Assembly: GCA_014655195.1 (NCBI GenBank)
Contig: BNBH01000004.1
Location: 186,001-250,000, forward strand
DNA: 64,000 bases
DNA from: Streptomyces cellulosae
GTDB lineage: Bacteria > Actinomycetota > Actinomycetes > Streptomycetales > Streptomycetaceae
Direction: 5' to 3'
The notes under the pieces were generated by a model, which was given only the letters and a program-made list of their open reading frames with translations, had not been told where the DNA came from and ran no database searches. Below, piece by piece: positions 27,112 through 35,665 of the stretch (positions are counted from its first letter, which is position 1; each line of letters opens with the position of its first letter). The translations under genes and the position numbers were made by a program.

Positions 27112-27716
27112 CCCCGCGGCGGGTTGCTCGCCAGCTTCCGCCGCTCCCACCGGTTCGGGTGCCGGACCACCACGCCCGCCATGCCGCCGGAGCCGACGAC
27201 GCGGATCAGGGGGGTGCCCGGGAGACGGCCCGGGGTGGTGGTGTCCTTCAGACCGCCGACGCCGGGGTCGAAGGCGCCGGTGTCGGCCTCCCAGCCGTCC
27301 GGGACGACGATCGTCACGCCCGCCGCCTCCCCGTACGCCTCCACCGTGACCTCGGGCAGCCGGCACTCGGCGCGGCTGAAGTCGACCTTCACCCCGCCCA
27401 GGCCGCCGCGCGCGATCACATGCGCCGGGACCTCCCAGCGGGCGGGGCCGCGGGACGCTCCATGGAGGCCGCCCTTCAGTTCCAGGATCGGCAGGTCGGC
27501 CGGGGACGGCGGCCTCGGCAGGTCGGCGGTGAGGGTGTCCAGCTCCGCGTAGGTCTTCGCGGTCAGCGCCCGCTCCAGCCGCTCGTCCAGCTCGTCGAGG
27601 TCGATGCGGCCCTCGGCGGCCGCGTCGCGCAGCTGCTCCACCACCGCCTCACGGTCGTCGTGGGAGGCGCGCAGGCCGCCTCGGTCGTCGTCGCGCGGGG
27701 CCGGCTCGGCTGTCAT
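27108..27716 (-). CDS. DUF1707 (SHOCT-like) protein with C-terminal beta domain
   Basis: 202 residues. N-terminal DUF1707: LRASHDDREAVVEQLRDAAAEGRIDLDELDERLERALTAKTYAELDTLTADL, followed by a beta-rich DUF2154/DUF4097-like part (GGLGGVKVDFSRAECRLPEVTVEAYGEAAGVTIVVPDGWEADT). No membrane segment is visible. Such proteins are common in Streptomyces and are usually of unknown function. The stop overlaps the stop of the convergent membrane gene. A shorter paralogue is carried by the mobile element at 52527. Confidence 0.85.
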   Translation of the reverse strand: MTAEPAPRDDDRGGLRASHDDREAVVEQLRDAAAEGRIDLDELDERLERALTAKTYAELDTLTADLPRPPSPADLPILELKGGLHGASRGPARWEVPAHVIARGGLGGVKVDFSRAECRLPEVTVEAYGEAAGVTIVVPDGWEADTGAFDPGVGGLKDTTTPGRLPGTPLIRVVGSGGMAGVVVRHPNRWERRKLASNPPRG

Positions 27717-27763
27717 GGCCCCAAGGATAGGCAGCCCGGCAGGGCGGCAAACACGCAGGAGAG

Positions 27764-27809
27764 AGCCCGGCACCGTGACCGGCCGGTGGGCCGGTCTTCG
27801 GGCCGGGCT
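27764..27809 (-). terminator. Nested hairpin terminator after the YbjN gene
   Basis: Outer AGCCCGGC/GCCGGGCT and inner GACCGGCC/GGCCGGTC arms, about 55 bases beyond the YbjN-family stop at 27864 on the minus strand. Confidence 0.7.
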
Positions 27810-27863
27810 GGGCTCCCTCACGGCGGGCGCCTGGCCGGCGCCGCCGCTCGCGCGTGTGGGCGC

Positions 27864-28394
27864 TTACGCGTCGTCGTCGGGCTTGTCCGCGTCGTTGATC
27901 TCCTGCTCCAGGCCGAGCTGCTCGACGAGCCACTTGTCGAACTCGATGGCGGCCCGCACCCAGCTGACCGTCGAGGAGACGAAGTGCTCCAGGCTGACGC
28001 CCATGCCGATCAGCATCTGCGCCTCACCGATGAGACGGACCGTGCCGTCGTCATGGGTGTGCGTGTACACCTTGGGCCACAGCGTGCGCCGGTTCCAGTC
28101 GTCGATGGACTCCAGCAGCGCGGGCTTCTCGTCGATCTGGTGCGGCCGGTCGTAGAACGTCCGGACGGAGAAGATCTGCTGGTCGCCCTCCCCACGGAAC
28201 ATGAAGTACGTGCGGAACTGCTCCCACGGCGCCGCGAGGTCACCCTCGTCGTCGACGACGTACTTGAGCTCCATCTGGTCGAGGAGCTGCTTCACGAGGT
28301 CCTGATCCGGGACGACGGGGCCCGCCGGTCCTTGGGGCTGCGGCTCGGGCTGCTGGCCCCCGAAATTCGGAATCGAGGACGGGTCGATGGTCAC
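27864..28394 (-). CDS. YbjN-domain (type III secretion chaperone-like fold) protein
   Basis: 176 residues from GTG 28394, preceded by GAAGGGAAATACACG. Matches the actinobacterial YbjN family: LVKQLLDQMELKYVVDDEGDLAAPWEQFRTYFMFRGEGDQQIFSVRTFYDRPH, DDWNRRTLWPKVYTHTHDDGTVRLIGEAQMLIGMGVSLEHFV. Mycobacterial members are small cytosolic proteins of unclear role. The N-terminal 30 residues are Pro/Gln-rich. It stands alone between terminator-like hairpins. Confidence 0.85.
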   Translation of the reverse strand: MTIDPSSIPNFGGQQPEPQPQGPAGPVVPDQDLVKQLLDQMELKYVVDDEGDLAAPWEQFRTYFMFRGEGDQQIFSVRTFYDRPHQIDEKPALLESIDDWNRRTLWPKVYTHTHDDGTVRLIGEAQMLIGMGVSLEHFVSSTVSWVRAAIEFDKWLVEQLGLEQEINDADKPDDDA

Positions 28395-28523
28395 CGTGTA
28401 TTTCCCTTCGTACGGATCCCGCCATCCTCCCCCATGCGGGGAGGGGGGTGGCAAGCCCCGACGGGGCCTGTCAGCCGAGGGCTGACTCGATCCGGTCAGG
28501 TCCGGGGTACCCGGAAAGACCGC

Positions 28524-28567
28524 GGGCCCAACGTGCGCGCGGGAGATCCGCACGTCACGTCGGGCCC
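28524..28567 (-). terminator. Imperfect hairpin after clpB
   Basis: ACGTGCG pairs with CGCACGT (28531-28537, 28549-28555), flanked by GGGCCC on both sides, starting about 20 bases past the clpB stop. Moderate candidate only. Confidence 0.5.
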
Positions 28568-28585
28568 GGCAAGCGGAAGCGTGAC

Positions 28586-31183
28586 TCAGAGTGTCTTGCC
28601 CGTGGCGGGGCCGACGATCAGCTCGTCCCCGAAACGGTCCACCCGGACCGTGTCGCCGTCCTTGATCTCGCCGGACAGGATCTCCTTGGCGAGCCGGTCG
28701 CCGATCGCGGTCTGCACCAGCCGGCGCAGCGGCCGCGCGCCGTACGCCGGGTCCAGGCCCTCCTCGGCCAGCCACTGAAGCGCCTCGGGCGTGACGTCCA
28801 GGGTGAGCCGCCGCTCGGCGAGCCGACGGGCCAGCCCGTCGATCTGGAGCCCCGCGATCCGCTCCAGCTCGGCCTTGGTGAGCGCGGAGAAGACGACCAG
28901 GTCGTCCAGGCGGTTGAGGAACTCCGGCTTGAACGACGCCCGGACCACCTCGAGCACCTGCTCCCGCTTCTCCTCCTCGGAGCTGACCGGGTCCACCAGG
29001 TACTGGCTGCCCAGGTTCGACGTCAGCACCAGGATCGTGTTGCGGAAGTCCACCGTGCGGCCCTGGCCGTCGGTGAGACGGCCGTCGTCCAGCACCTGGA
29101 GCAGGATGTCGAAGACCTCCGGGTGCGCCTTCTCCACCTCGTCCAGCAGCACCACGCTGTACGGCCGGCGCCGCACCGCCTCGGTGAGCTGGCCGCCCTC
29201 CTCGTAGCCGACGTAGCCGGGGGGCGCGCCGACCAGCCGGGCCACACTGTGCTTCTCGCTGTACTCCGACATGTCGATGCGGACCATCGCCCGCTCGTCG
29301 TCGAAGAGGAAGTCCGCGAGCGCCTTGGCCAGCTCGGTCTTGCCGACACCGGTCGGGCCGAGGAACAGGAAGGAGCCGGTGGGCCGGTCCGGGTCGGACA
29401 CCCCGGCGCGCGAACGCCGCACCGCGTCGGAGACGGCGCGCACGGCCTCGGACTGCCCGATCAGCCGCTTGCCGATCTCCTCCTCCATGCGCAGCAGCTT
29501 CTGCGTCTCGCCCTCCATCAGGCGGCCGGCCGGGATGCCGGTCCAGGAGGCGACGACGTCGGCGATGTCGTCCGCGCCGACCTCCTCCTTGACCATGGTG
29601 TCCTTCGCGACCTCCTCCTCGGCCTCGGAGGCGGCCTCCAGGTCGCGTTCGAGGGCCGGGATCTCGCCGTAGAGCAGCTTGGACGCCGTGTCGAAGTCGC
29701 CGTCGCGCTGGGCGCGTTCGGCCTGGCCGCGCAGCTCGTCCAGCTTCTCCTTCAGCTCACCGACCCGGTTGAGGGACTGCTTCTCCTTCTCCCAGCGGGC
29801 GGTGAGACCGCGCAGCTCCTCCTCCTTGTCGGCGAGGTCGCGGCGCAGCTTCTCCAGGCGCTCCTTGGACGCCTGGTCCGTCTCCTTGCTGAGGGCCAGC
29901 TCCTCCATCCGCAGCCGGTCCACGGCGCGCTGCAGCTCGTCGATCTCGACGGGCGAGGAGTCGATCTCCATGCGCAGCCGGGAGGCGGCCTCGTCGACCA
30001 GGTCGATGGCCTTGTCCGGCAGGAAGCGGGAGGTGATGTACCGGTCGGAGAGGGTGGCCGCGGCGACCAGCGCGCTGTCCGCGATCTGCACCTTGTGGTG
30101 CGCCTCGTAACGGCCCTTGAGTCCGCGCAGGATCGCGATGGAGTCCTCCACGGACGGCTCGGCGACCAGCACCTGCTGGAAGCGCCGCTCCAGCGCCGGG
30201 TCCTTCTCGATCCGCTCGCGGTACTCGTCCAGCGTGGTCGCGCCGACCATGCGCAGCTCGCCTCGCGCCAGCATCGGCTTCAGCATGTTGCCGGCGTCCA
30301 TCGCGGAGTCGCCTCCGGCGCCCGCGCCGACGACCGTGTGCAGCTCGTCGATGAACGTGATGATTTGCCCGTCGGACTCCTTGATCTCCGCGAGCACGGT
30401 CTTCAGCCGCTCCTCGAACTCGCCGCGGTACTTGGCGCCCGCGACCATCGCGCCCAGGTCCAGCGCGACCAGCCGCTTGTTCTTCAGCGACTCGGGCACG
30501 TCGCCCTTGACGATCCGCTGGGCGAGCCCCTCGACGACGGCGGTCTTGCCGACGCCCGGCTCACCGATCAGCACGGGGTTGTTCTTGGTACGGCGGCTGA
30601 GCACCTGCACCACCCGCCGGATCTCCTGGTCCCGTCCGATGACGGGGTCCAGCCTGCCCTCACGGGCGGCGGCGGTCAGGTCGGTGCCGAACTTCTCGAG
30701 GGCCTTGTACTGGCCCTCCGGGTCGGGAGTGGTCACCCGGCGCGTCCCCCTCGCCTTCTGGAAGGCCTCCTGCAGCTTGTCCGCGGTGGCGCCCTGCCGG
30801 GACAGTACCTCCCCGGCGGCCCCGCCCTTGGCGGCGATGCCGATCAGCAGATGCTCCGTGGACAGGTACTCGTCGCCGAGCTCCTTCGCGCGGGCCTGCG
30901 CGTCCGCGACGACGGCGAGCAGCTCACGGTTGGGCTCGGGCGGCGCCACCGTGGATCCGGTGACGCTCGGCAGCCTGGCGAGGACGCGCTCGGCCCCGGC
31001 GCGTACGGCGGCCTGGTCGGCGTCCACCGCGGCGAGCAGGTCCGTGATGTTCTCGTTCTCCTGCCCGGCGAGCAGGGCGAGCAGCAGGTGTGCGGGGGTG
31101 AGGTCGGGGTGCCCCTCGGTCACGGCCCGGTTGCCGGCGGCGGCCAGTGCGTCCCGGCTCCGGTTGGTCAGCTCGGCGTCCAC
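28586..31183 (-). CDS. clpB: ClpB disaggregase
   Basis: 865-residue Hsp100 ATPase that extracts polypeptides from aggregates together with DnaK-DnaJ-GrpE. Clp N-domain (residues 1-145), first AAA+ domain with Walker [14 protein letters not shown] and arginine-finger region, long coiled-coil middle domain (about 400-530, rich in [20 protein letters not shown] heptads), second AAA+ domain with [15 protein letters not shown] and [15 protein letters not shown], and C-terminal domain. GTG 31183 is preceded by GGAGAACGG. A perfect HAIR operator lies 75 bases upstream, so HspR repression is expected. Confidence 0.97.
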   Translation of the reverse strand: MDAELTNRSRDALAAAGNRAVTEGHPDLTPAHLLLALLAGQENENITDLLAAVDADQAAVRAGAERVLARLPSVTGSTVAPPEPNRELLAVVADAQARAKELGDEYLSTEHLLIGIAAKGGAAGEVLSRQGATADKLQEAFQKARGTRRVTTPDPEGQYKALEKFGTDLTAAAREGRLDPVIGRDQEIRRVVQVLSRRTKNNPVLIGEPGVGKTAVVEGLAQRIVKGDVPESLKNKRLVALDLGAMVAGAKYRGEFEERLKTVLAEIKESDGQIITFIDELHTVVGAGAGGDSAMDAGNMLKPMLARGELRMVGATTLDEYRERIEKDPALERRFQQVLVAEPSVEDSIAILRGLKGRYEAHHKVQIADSALVAAATLSDRYITSRFLPDKAIDLVDEAASRLRMEIDSSPVEIDELQRAVDRLRMEELALSKETDQASKERLEKLRRDLADKEEELRGLTARWEKEKQSLNRVGELKEKLDELRGQAERAQRDGDFDTASKLLYGEIPALERDLEAASEAEEEVAKDTMVKEEVGADDIADVVASWTGIPAGRLMEGETQKLLRMEEEIGKRLIGQSEAVRAVSDAVRRSRAGVSDPDRPTGSFLFLGPTGVGKTELAKALADFLFDDERAMVRIDMSEYSEKHSVARLVGAPPGYVGYEEGGQLTEAVRRRPYSVVLLDEVEKAHPEVFDILLQVLDDGRLTDGQGRTVDFRNTILVLTSNLGSQYLVDPVSSEEEKREQVLEVVRASFKPEFLNRLDDLVVFSALTKAELERIAGLQIDGLARRLAERRLTLDVTPEALQWLAEEGLDPAYGARPLRRLVQTAIGDRLAKEILSGEIKDGDTVRVDRFGDELIVGPATGKTL

Positions 31184-31257
31184 GTGTCCGTTCTCCTCCT
31201 TGGTGCCCTTCGATGACCCTCGGCGTGCGTCTGGCTGACTCGGCCAGCGTCCACAAA

Positions 31258-31278
31258 CTTGAGTCTATTCCACTCAAG
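31258..31278. promoter_or_regulatory. HAIR operator (HspR site) for clpB
   Basis: CTTGAGT-N7-ACTCAAG, a perfect match to the HspR-associated inverted repeat. It lies between clpB (-) and the PPOX-type gene (+). An additional CTTGAG half site is at about 31295. Confidence 0.95.
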
Positions 31279-31316
31279 GTCGTACCCGCGAGGGCTTGAG
31301 GGCTAAGTTCCGGGGC

Positions 31317-31733
31317 ATGGCCCTCACGTATTCGGTCGATCCGGGCGATCCGGACGCCTCCTATCTCAGCTTCTGGCGCGAGCGGCACCTGTGCACGCTG
31401 ACCACGCTCCGCCCGGACGGCACGCCGCATCTGGTACCCGTCGGGGTCACCTACGACCCGGAACATCTGCTCGCACGGGTGATCACCAACCGGACCAGCG
31501 CGAAGGTCCGCCACATCCGGGCGGCCGGGGACGAAGGGGCGCCCGTCGCGGTCTGCCAGGTGGACGGCGGGAGGTGGGCGACGCTGGAGGGACGCGCGCG
31601 AGTACGCACGGAGCCGGAGCGGGTCCAGGACGCGGTGGAGCGGTACGCCGAGCGGTACGGGCGGATGCCGGGGCCCAACCCGGACCGGGTCGTCATCGAG
31701 ATCGCCCTCACGCGGGCGATGGGGCGAGGGTGA
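31317..31733 (+). CDS. PPOX-class (split-barrel flavin/F420) oxidoreductase-like protein
   Basis: 138 residues. Split beta-barrel: YLSFWRERHLCTLTTLRPDGTPHLVPVGVTYDPE, RTSAKVRHIRAAGDEGAPVAVCQVDGGRWATLEGRARV, then AVERYAERYGRMPGPNPDRVVIEIALTRAMG. This is the pattern of small F420- or FMN-binding PPOX proteins abundant in actinobacteria. ATG 31317 is 39 bases from the HAIR site on the other side of clpB, so HspR could also affect it; this is inference. Cofactor choice cannot be decided by eye. Confidence 0.86.
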   Translation: MALTYSVDPGDPDASYLSFWRERHLCTLTTLRPDGTPHLVPVGVTYDPEHLLARVITNRTSAKVRHIRAAGDEGAPVAVCQVDGGRWATLEGRARVRTEPERVQDAVERYAERYGRMPGPNPDRVVIEIALTRAMGRG

Positions 31734-31816
31734 GGAGCGGTGTGATCATCACCGGAAAGCGATGGCTTCCGGCCATCAGCCGACCCGGGTGATACCCCGA
31801 AATGTCGCCCAAAACT

Positions 31817-31857
31817 GCAGCGGCGTCACCGTGTTCAGGTCACGGTGACGCCGCTGC
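31817..31857 (-). terminator. Strong terminator after the peptide/Rieske-like operon
   Basis: Perfect 17-base-pair stem around a seven-base loop, followed on the minus strand by AGTTTTGGG, a genuine T tract. It lies 45 bases beyond the Rieske-like stop and also faces the end of the PPOX gene. Confidence 0.88.
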
Positions 31858-31901
31858 GGGGGGAAGCACCTGCGCGATCTTTTTACGACGGGGGAATCGC
31901 G

Positions 31902-32237
31902 TCAGGCACTGCGGGGGGTGGCCGAGATGGTCCGCGGGGACCGGGAGTCGGACTCCACCTGACGGTGGTCCCGCTGGTCCAGGTTCACAAAGATCATGCC
32001 GTACCGGATGGCGCACCGGACGGGCTTGGGCGCCCCCCTGGGCCGGCGCAGGCACCGGTACGCCCGCACGTCGCCGTCCTCGTCGCGGGTGACGACCACG
32101 GGCTCACCGAAGACGGTCACCATCAACGAGTCACCGCTGTGGGGGATGGCGGTGACCAGGTCGATGAAGTGCCATCCGGACCGGTAGGCGGTGGCCATCT
32201 CGCGCCGGAAGGAGCGGTCGTCAGGTGGGGTGGTCAC
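31902..32237 (-). CDS. Mini Rieske-like protein lacking cluster ligands
   Basis: 111 residues from GTG 32237, one base beyond the stop of the small peptide gene, so coupled to it. The core YRSGWHFIDLVTAIPHSGDSLMVTVFGEPVVVTRDEDGDVRAYRC and CAIRYGMIFVNLDQ follow the start and end of a Rieske [2Fe-2S] domain of ring-hydroxylating oxygenases. The normal CxH...CxxH segment is shortened to CLRRPRGAPKPVRCAIRYG, with no histidine ligands, so no Rieske cluster is expected. The catalytic domain is absent as well. It may be a remnant, a binding protein or a peptide partner; a role with the adjacent peptide is inference. Confidence 0.6.
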   Translation of the reverse strand: MTTPPDDRSFRREMATAYRSGWHFIDLVTAIPHSGDSLMVTVFGEPVVVTRDEDGDVRAYRCLRRPRGAPKPVRCAIRYGMIFVNLDQRDHRQVESDSRSPRTISATPRSA

Positions 32238-32238
32238 G

Positions 32239-32427
32239 TCAGCTCCAGACAGTGTCTGCCGGGCGGTAGACCACGTCCTCGCCGTCACCCGCGCCCACGG
32301 CCTCACTCGACCAGACCGTGTCACCCTCCACGTCGCTCTGTGCGCCGGCAGGGCCACTCAGCGCACCGAAGGCCACAACGGCGGAGAAGGCGGCGACAAG
32401 CACCGAGCGAAGCATTCTCTTACGCAT
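32239..32427 (-). CDS. Small secreted peptide with repeated DTVWS motif
   Basis: 62 residues from ATG 32427 (an in-frame GTG at 32445 would add six). Basic N-terminus MRKRMLRS, hydrophobic VLVAAFSAVVAFGALSG and a predicted signal cleavage after GPAGA give a mature peptide of about 33 residues starting QSDVEG. It contains GDTVWSSE and ends in ADTVWS, so the DTVWS motif occurs twice, once at the extreme C-terminus, and the mature part is strongly acidic. AGGA lies about 11 bases before the ATG. The stop is one base from the Rieske-like start. It is divergent from the LuxR-type gene at 32532. Candidate signal or modified peptide; no family recognised. Confidence 0.7.
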   Translation of the reverse strand: MRKRMLRSVLVAAFSAVVAFGALSGPAGAQSDVEGDTVWSSEAVGAGDGEDVVYRPADTVWS

Positions 32428-32531
32428 AGTCGGCTTCGTCCTCACTCGAAGGTCCCCTTTTCCCCCGTCAAGTAAGACGATGGCTCATTCGGGCACGTCA
32501 TGGCCACACGATCGGTGCATCATGTTCCTGC

Positions 32532-33542
32532 ATGTTCAGGAGCCTGGGGGGTGGAGATTTGTCAACGAATCGGACCAAAACCGTGCATCCCCATCCCATG
32601 ACGGAGCTGTGCGCGGAAGGAAGTCGTCTGTACGCGAACGCTCTGCGCACGGGACGTATCCCCCGGGCGGAGGCCGAAGCCGCACCCTGCCTGGTCGACT
32701 TCTCCCTGCTCCACCCCGATCCCGACGACCCCGACTGGCTGCGCCCCGTCCCGCCGTCCGTCGTCCTGGCGCAGCGCCTCGACCCGATCGAGCGCGAGAT
32801 CACCGAACGCAGACGGCTGACCATGGAACTGGCGGAGACGTTCGAGCCCTTCATAGGACTCGGCGCACCCCTGACGGAACCGGCACACTCCATCACCGTG
32901 CTCGAAGGACTCGACAGGATCAACGAGGCGCTCGACCTGGCGACCTCGCAATGCCGGCACGAAGTCCTCACCGTCCAGCCGAAGAACCGTCACCCGGAGC
33001 AGCGCCTGATCGAGGCGCTGGAGCGCGACCGGCCCCTCATCGAACGCGGGGTGCGCATCAGGACGCTCTACCAGCACACCGCACGGTACAACCCCGAACG
33101 CATCGCCTGGACCGAGCAGTTCGCCGACGGCAAGGTGGAGTACCGCACCATCGACGAGCTCGTCGAACGCCTCATCATCTGCGACGACACCGTCGCCTTC
33201 ATCCCCGTCCGGGACGACCGCCAGGTCGCCCTCGAACTGCGCCACCCCGGGCTGGTCCGCTACCTCATCAAGGTCTTCGAGTTCATGTGGGGCCGGGCGG
33301 TCCCGCTCACCGCCGGCACCCCCTACGAGACCGCCGCGGACGGCCTCACCGACATCCAGCACTCGATCGCCAAGCTGCTCGTCGAGGGACACGTCGACGA
33401 GGCCATCGCGCGCCGCCTCGGCATGAACGTCCGCACCTGCCGGGCGCACATAGCGAAACTGGCCACCGCGCTCGGCAGCGGAAGCCGTGCCCAACTGGGG
33501 TATCTCATCGCACAGTCGGGCATTCTCGAGCAGGACCACTGA
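32532..33542 (+). CDS. LuxR-type regulator A with non-receiver sensor domain
   Basis: 336 residues from ATG 32532; start uncertain because no clear ribosome-binding site precedes it and ATG 32598 (MTELCAEGS) is possible. The C-terminus carries a GerE-like helix-turn-helix: TDIQHSIAKLLVEGHVDEAIARRLGMNVRTCRAHIAKLATALGSGSRAQLGYLI. The large N-terminal part has CRHEVLTVQPKNRHPEQ, RGVRIRTLYQHTARYN and ERLIICDDTVAFIPVRDD, resembling TrmB/PLD-like effector domains, with no phospho-acceptor receiver. It is divergent from the DTVWS peptide gene across about 104 bases, so a natural candidate to control it. Confidence 0.82.
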   Translation: MFRSLGGGDLSTNRTKTVHPHPMTELCAEGSRLYANALRTGRIPRAEAEAAPCLVDFSLLHPDPDDPDWLRPVPPSVVLAQRLDPIEREITERRRLTMELAETFEPFIGLGAPLTEPAHSITVLEGLDRINEALDLATSQCRHEVLTVQPKNRHPEQRLIEALERDRPLIERGVRIRTLYQHTARYNPERIAWTEQFADGKVEYRTIDELVERLIICDDTVAFIPVRDDRQVALELRHPGLVRYLIKVFEFMWGRAVPLTAGTPYETAADGLTDIQHSIAKLLVEGHVDEAIARRLGMNVRTCRAHIAKLATALGSGSRAQLGYLIAQSGILEQDH

Positions 33543-33558
33543 CCGGGGGGCGACCAGC

Positions 33559-34533
33559 ATGAGCGGCGACGCGCCACACGAGGCCACCGAGGCCCTCCGG
33601 GCGGAGGCACTGGACCTGTACGCCCGTGCCCTGGACGAGGGCCGCCTGCCCGCCGCGACGGACGCGGAGGCCCCCCTCCTGCTCCGCCTCGGCCTCCTCC
33701 GCCCCGCCCAGGACGACCCCGAGCGCCTGGAGCCGGTCCCGCCGCACCTCGCCCTGCACCGGCTGCTGCGCGCCTCCGAGGACCGCGTCGCCGAGGAGCG
33801 GCGGCGTCAGGAACGGCTCGCGGAGACCCTGGCCCCGCTGCTGCGCGCCCGTGAGCCGGCGGAGCAGGAGTCCTCCCTCGTCACCCGGCACAACGGCATG
33901 GAGCGCATCGGGCGGGTCATCGGCGATGCGATGGCCGACGCGACGGAACTCCTCGCGGTCCAGCCGTACCGCAGCTACGTCCGCTTCGACCCGGCCGTCC
34001 ACGAGCCCGCCGTCCGGCGCGACCAGGCCCTGCTGGACCGCGGCGGCCGCATCCGCGCCCTGTACCAGCACACCCTGCGCCACGCGCCCTCGCTGGCCTG
34101 GCGCTACGAACGCCTCAGCGGCGACGTCGAGGCGCGCTCCCTGGACGAGATCACCGACCGTCTCGTCATCGTCGACCGCGAGGTCGCCTTCATCCCGGCC
34201 GGCCCCGAACGCTCCACGGCCCTGGAAGTCCGGCACCCGGCGATCGTGACGTTCCTGGTCACCACCTTCGACCGGCTGTGGCACCTCGCCTCGCCCATGT
34301 ACCCGGAGGCGGACCGGAAGCCCACCCTCAACGGCGTCACCCCGCGCCAGCGCGCCATCGCCTCCCTGCTCGTCGAGGGACACACCGACGCCGTCATCGC
34401 CGACCGGCTCGGCATGAACATCCGCACCGCGCGGGAGCACATCGCCAAGCTCGCCGCGGTCCTGGGCAGCGGCAGCCGCGCGCAGCTCGGCTACCTCATC
34501 GGGCGGTCGGGGATCCTCGACCAGGCGGAATGA
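33559..34533 (+). CDS. LuxR-type regulator B (paralogue)
   Basis: 324 residues from ATG 33559, 16 bases after regulator A, preceded by GGGGGGCGACC. Same architecture: ATELLAVQPYRSYVRFDPAV, RGGRIRALYQHTLRHAPSLAW, ITDRLVIVDREVAFIPAG, then ITPRQ-like VTPRQRAIASLLVEGHTDAVIADRLGMNIRTAREHIAKLAAVLGSGSRAQLGYLIGRSG. The last 40 residues are nearly the same as in regulator A, showing tandem duplication. A and B are probably co-transcribed. Confidence 0.85.
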   Translation: MSGDAPHEATEALRAEALDLYARALDEGRLPAATDAEAPLLLRLGLLRPAQDDPERLEPVPPHLALHRLLRASEDRVAEERRRQERLAETLAPLLRAREPAEQESSLVTRHNGMERIGRVIGDAMADATELLAVQPYRSYVRFDPAVHEPAVRRDQALLDRGGRIRALYQHTLRHAPSLAWRYERLSGDVEARSLDEITDRLVIVDREVAFIPAGPERSTALEVRHPAIVTFLVTTFDRLWHLASPMYPEADRKPTLNGVTPRQRAIASLLVEGHTDAVIADRLGMNIRTAREHIAKLAAVLGSGSRAQLGYLIGRSGILDQAE

Positions 34534-35527
34534 CCACCGGCGGCCGTGCGCCGTCCAGCCCCGCCTGCGCGATCCGCACCCCCAGCTGCGTCCGGCTCGC
34601 CGCCCCCAGCGTCTCCGAGAGGCGGGCGATGTGGGCGCGGCAGGTGCGGACGCTGATGCCCAGGCGTTCCGCGACGACCGCGTCCTGGTGGCCCTCCGCC
34701 AGGAGTGCCGCGATGGACTGTTCGCGGTGCGAGATGCCCTCGATGCCCGTGTCGGGGAGCGGCGCGGTCAGCGGGATGGCGAGGCGCCACAGGCGCTCGA
34801 AGACCGTGCCCAGGTACTCCACCAGCGCCGGGTGCCGCAGCTCCAGCGCCATCGTGCGCTCGGAGTTCGCGGGGATGAAGGCGACCGTGCGGTCGAAGAG
34901 GATCAGCCGCTCGATGACCTCGTCCAGCGTCCGCGCCTCCACCGCGTCGCCCAACAGCTCCAGATAGCTGAGCAACCCGTGCCCGTGCCGGGCCACATGG
35001 GTGTACAGGTCCCGCATCCGCACGCCCCGCCCGCGCAGCGCCATCGCCCGGTGCAGGCCCTCCGACAGCTCGGCCTCGCGCCGGATGCCGCCGGGCTGGA
35101 CGGTGAGCACCTCGGTGGTGCACGCCTGCGTCGCCTCGTCCATCGCGGCCTGGATACGCGCCAGTCCGTCCAGGACGCGGATCGCGGGGCCCTCGGAGGA
35201 CCCGCCCGGGGCCGGCACCTGGCGGCCGAGACCCGCGTACCACTCGAAGGCGGCGACCGCCGAGCCGACCCGGCGCTGGCTCGCGCTCACCTCGTCGTAC
35301 ATGCCGCGCAGCAGCCGGGTCATGACCTCCTGCGGGGAGGTGGGGACCAGCCAGTCCATGTCGTCCGGGTCGGGGTGCAGCAGGGCCAGCTCCAGCAGGC
35401 AGGGGACCCGCTCGGCCTCCCGGCGCGGCAGCCGTCCGCGCCGTACGGCCCGGGAGTACACGCGGTCCCCGGCCTCGCACAGTCGGTCAGCACCGTGCGG
35501 ATGCTCCTCCGCCCCGTGCCCGGCCAT
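34496..35527 (-). CDS. LuxR-type regulator C (paralogue, convergent)
   Basis: 343 residues from ATG 35527, preceded by GGGGGTGGGATGGG. Third member of the same family: CLLELALLHPDPDDMDWLVP, TTEVLTVQPGGIRREAE, RGVRMRDLYTHVARHG, ERLILFDRTVAFIPANSE, then ISHREQSIAALLAEGHQDAVVAERLGISVRTCRAHIARLSETLGAASRTQLG. The sequence LLHPDPDD.DWL is shared with regulator A. The 3' end overlaps that of regulator B by 38 bases, convergently; the tail after AQAGLDG is Pro/Arg-rich and unlike the paralogues. Confidence 0.85.
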   Translation of the reverse strand: MAGHGAEEHPHGADRLCEAGDRVYSRAVRRGRLPRREAERVPCLLELALLHPDPDDMDWLVPTSPQEVMTRLLRGMYDEVSASQRRVGSAVAAFEWYAGLGRQVPAPGGSSEGPAIRVLDGLARIQAAMDEATQACTTEVLTVQPGGIRREAELSEGLHRAMALRGRGVRMRDLYTHVARHGHGLLSYLELLGDAVEARTLDEVIERLILFDRTVAFIPANSERTMALELRHPALVEYLGTVFERLWRLAIPLTAPLPDTGIEGISHREQSIAALLAEGHQDAVVAERLGISVRTCRAHIARLSETLGAASRTQLGVRIAQAGLDGARPPVVIPPGRGSPTAR

Positions 35528-35606
35528 CGCCCATCCCACCCCCGGTATCAGCGTCTTTCCGCAGCGCAACTATGCGCGGCCGGAACCTGCTGTGCAACAC
35601 GGGACC

Positions 35607-35641
35607 GGCCACCGCACCGGCCCGGGGACCGGCGGGTGGCC
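35607..35641 (-). terminator. Possible hairpin after the sugar-binding lipoprotein gene
   Basis: GGCCACC and GGTGGCC enclose a GC-rich inner section with CCGG repeats, about 25 bases beyond the stop at 35666. Moderate candidate. Confidence 0.45.
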
Positions 35642-35665
35642 GAATATGTACGGACGCGTACAGAG

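Noticed and set aside
28448..31216. 922-codon + strand frame opposite clpB
   Set aside because: Antisense shadow of clpB, dominated by Leu/Arg/Gly/Val and with no motifs.
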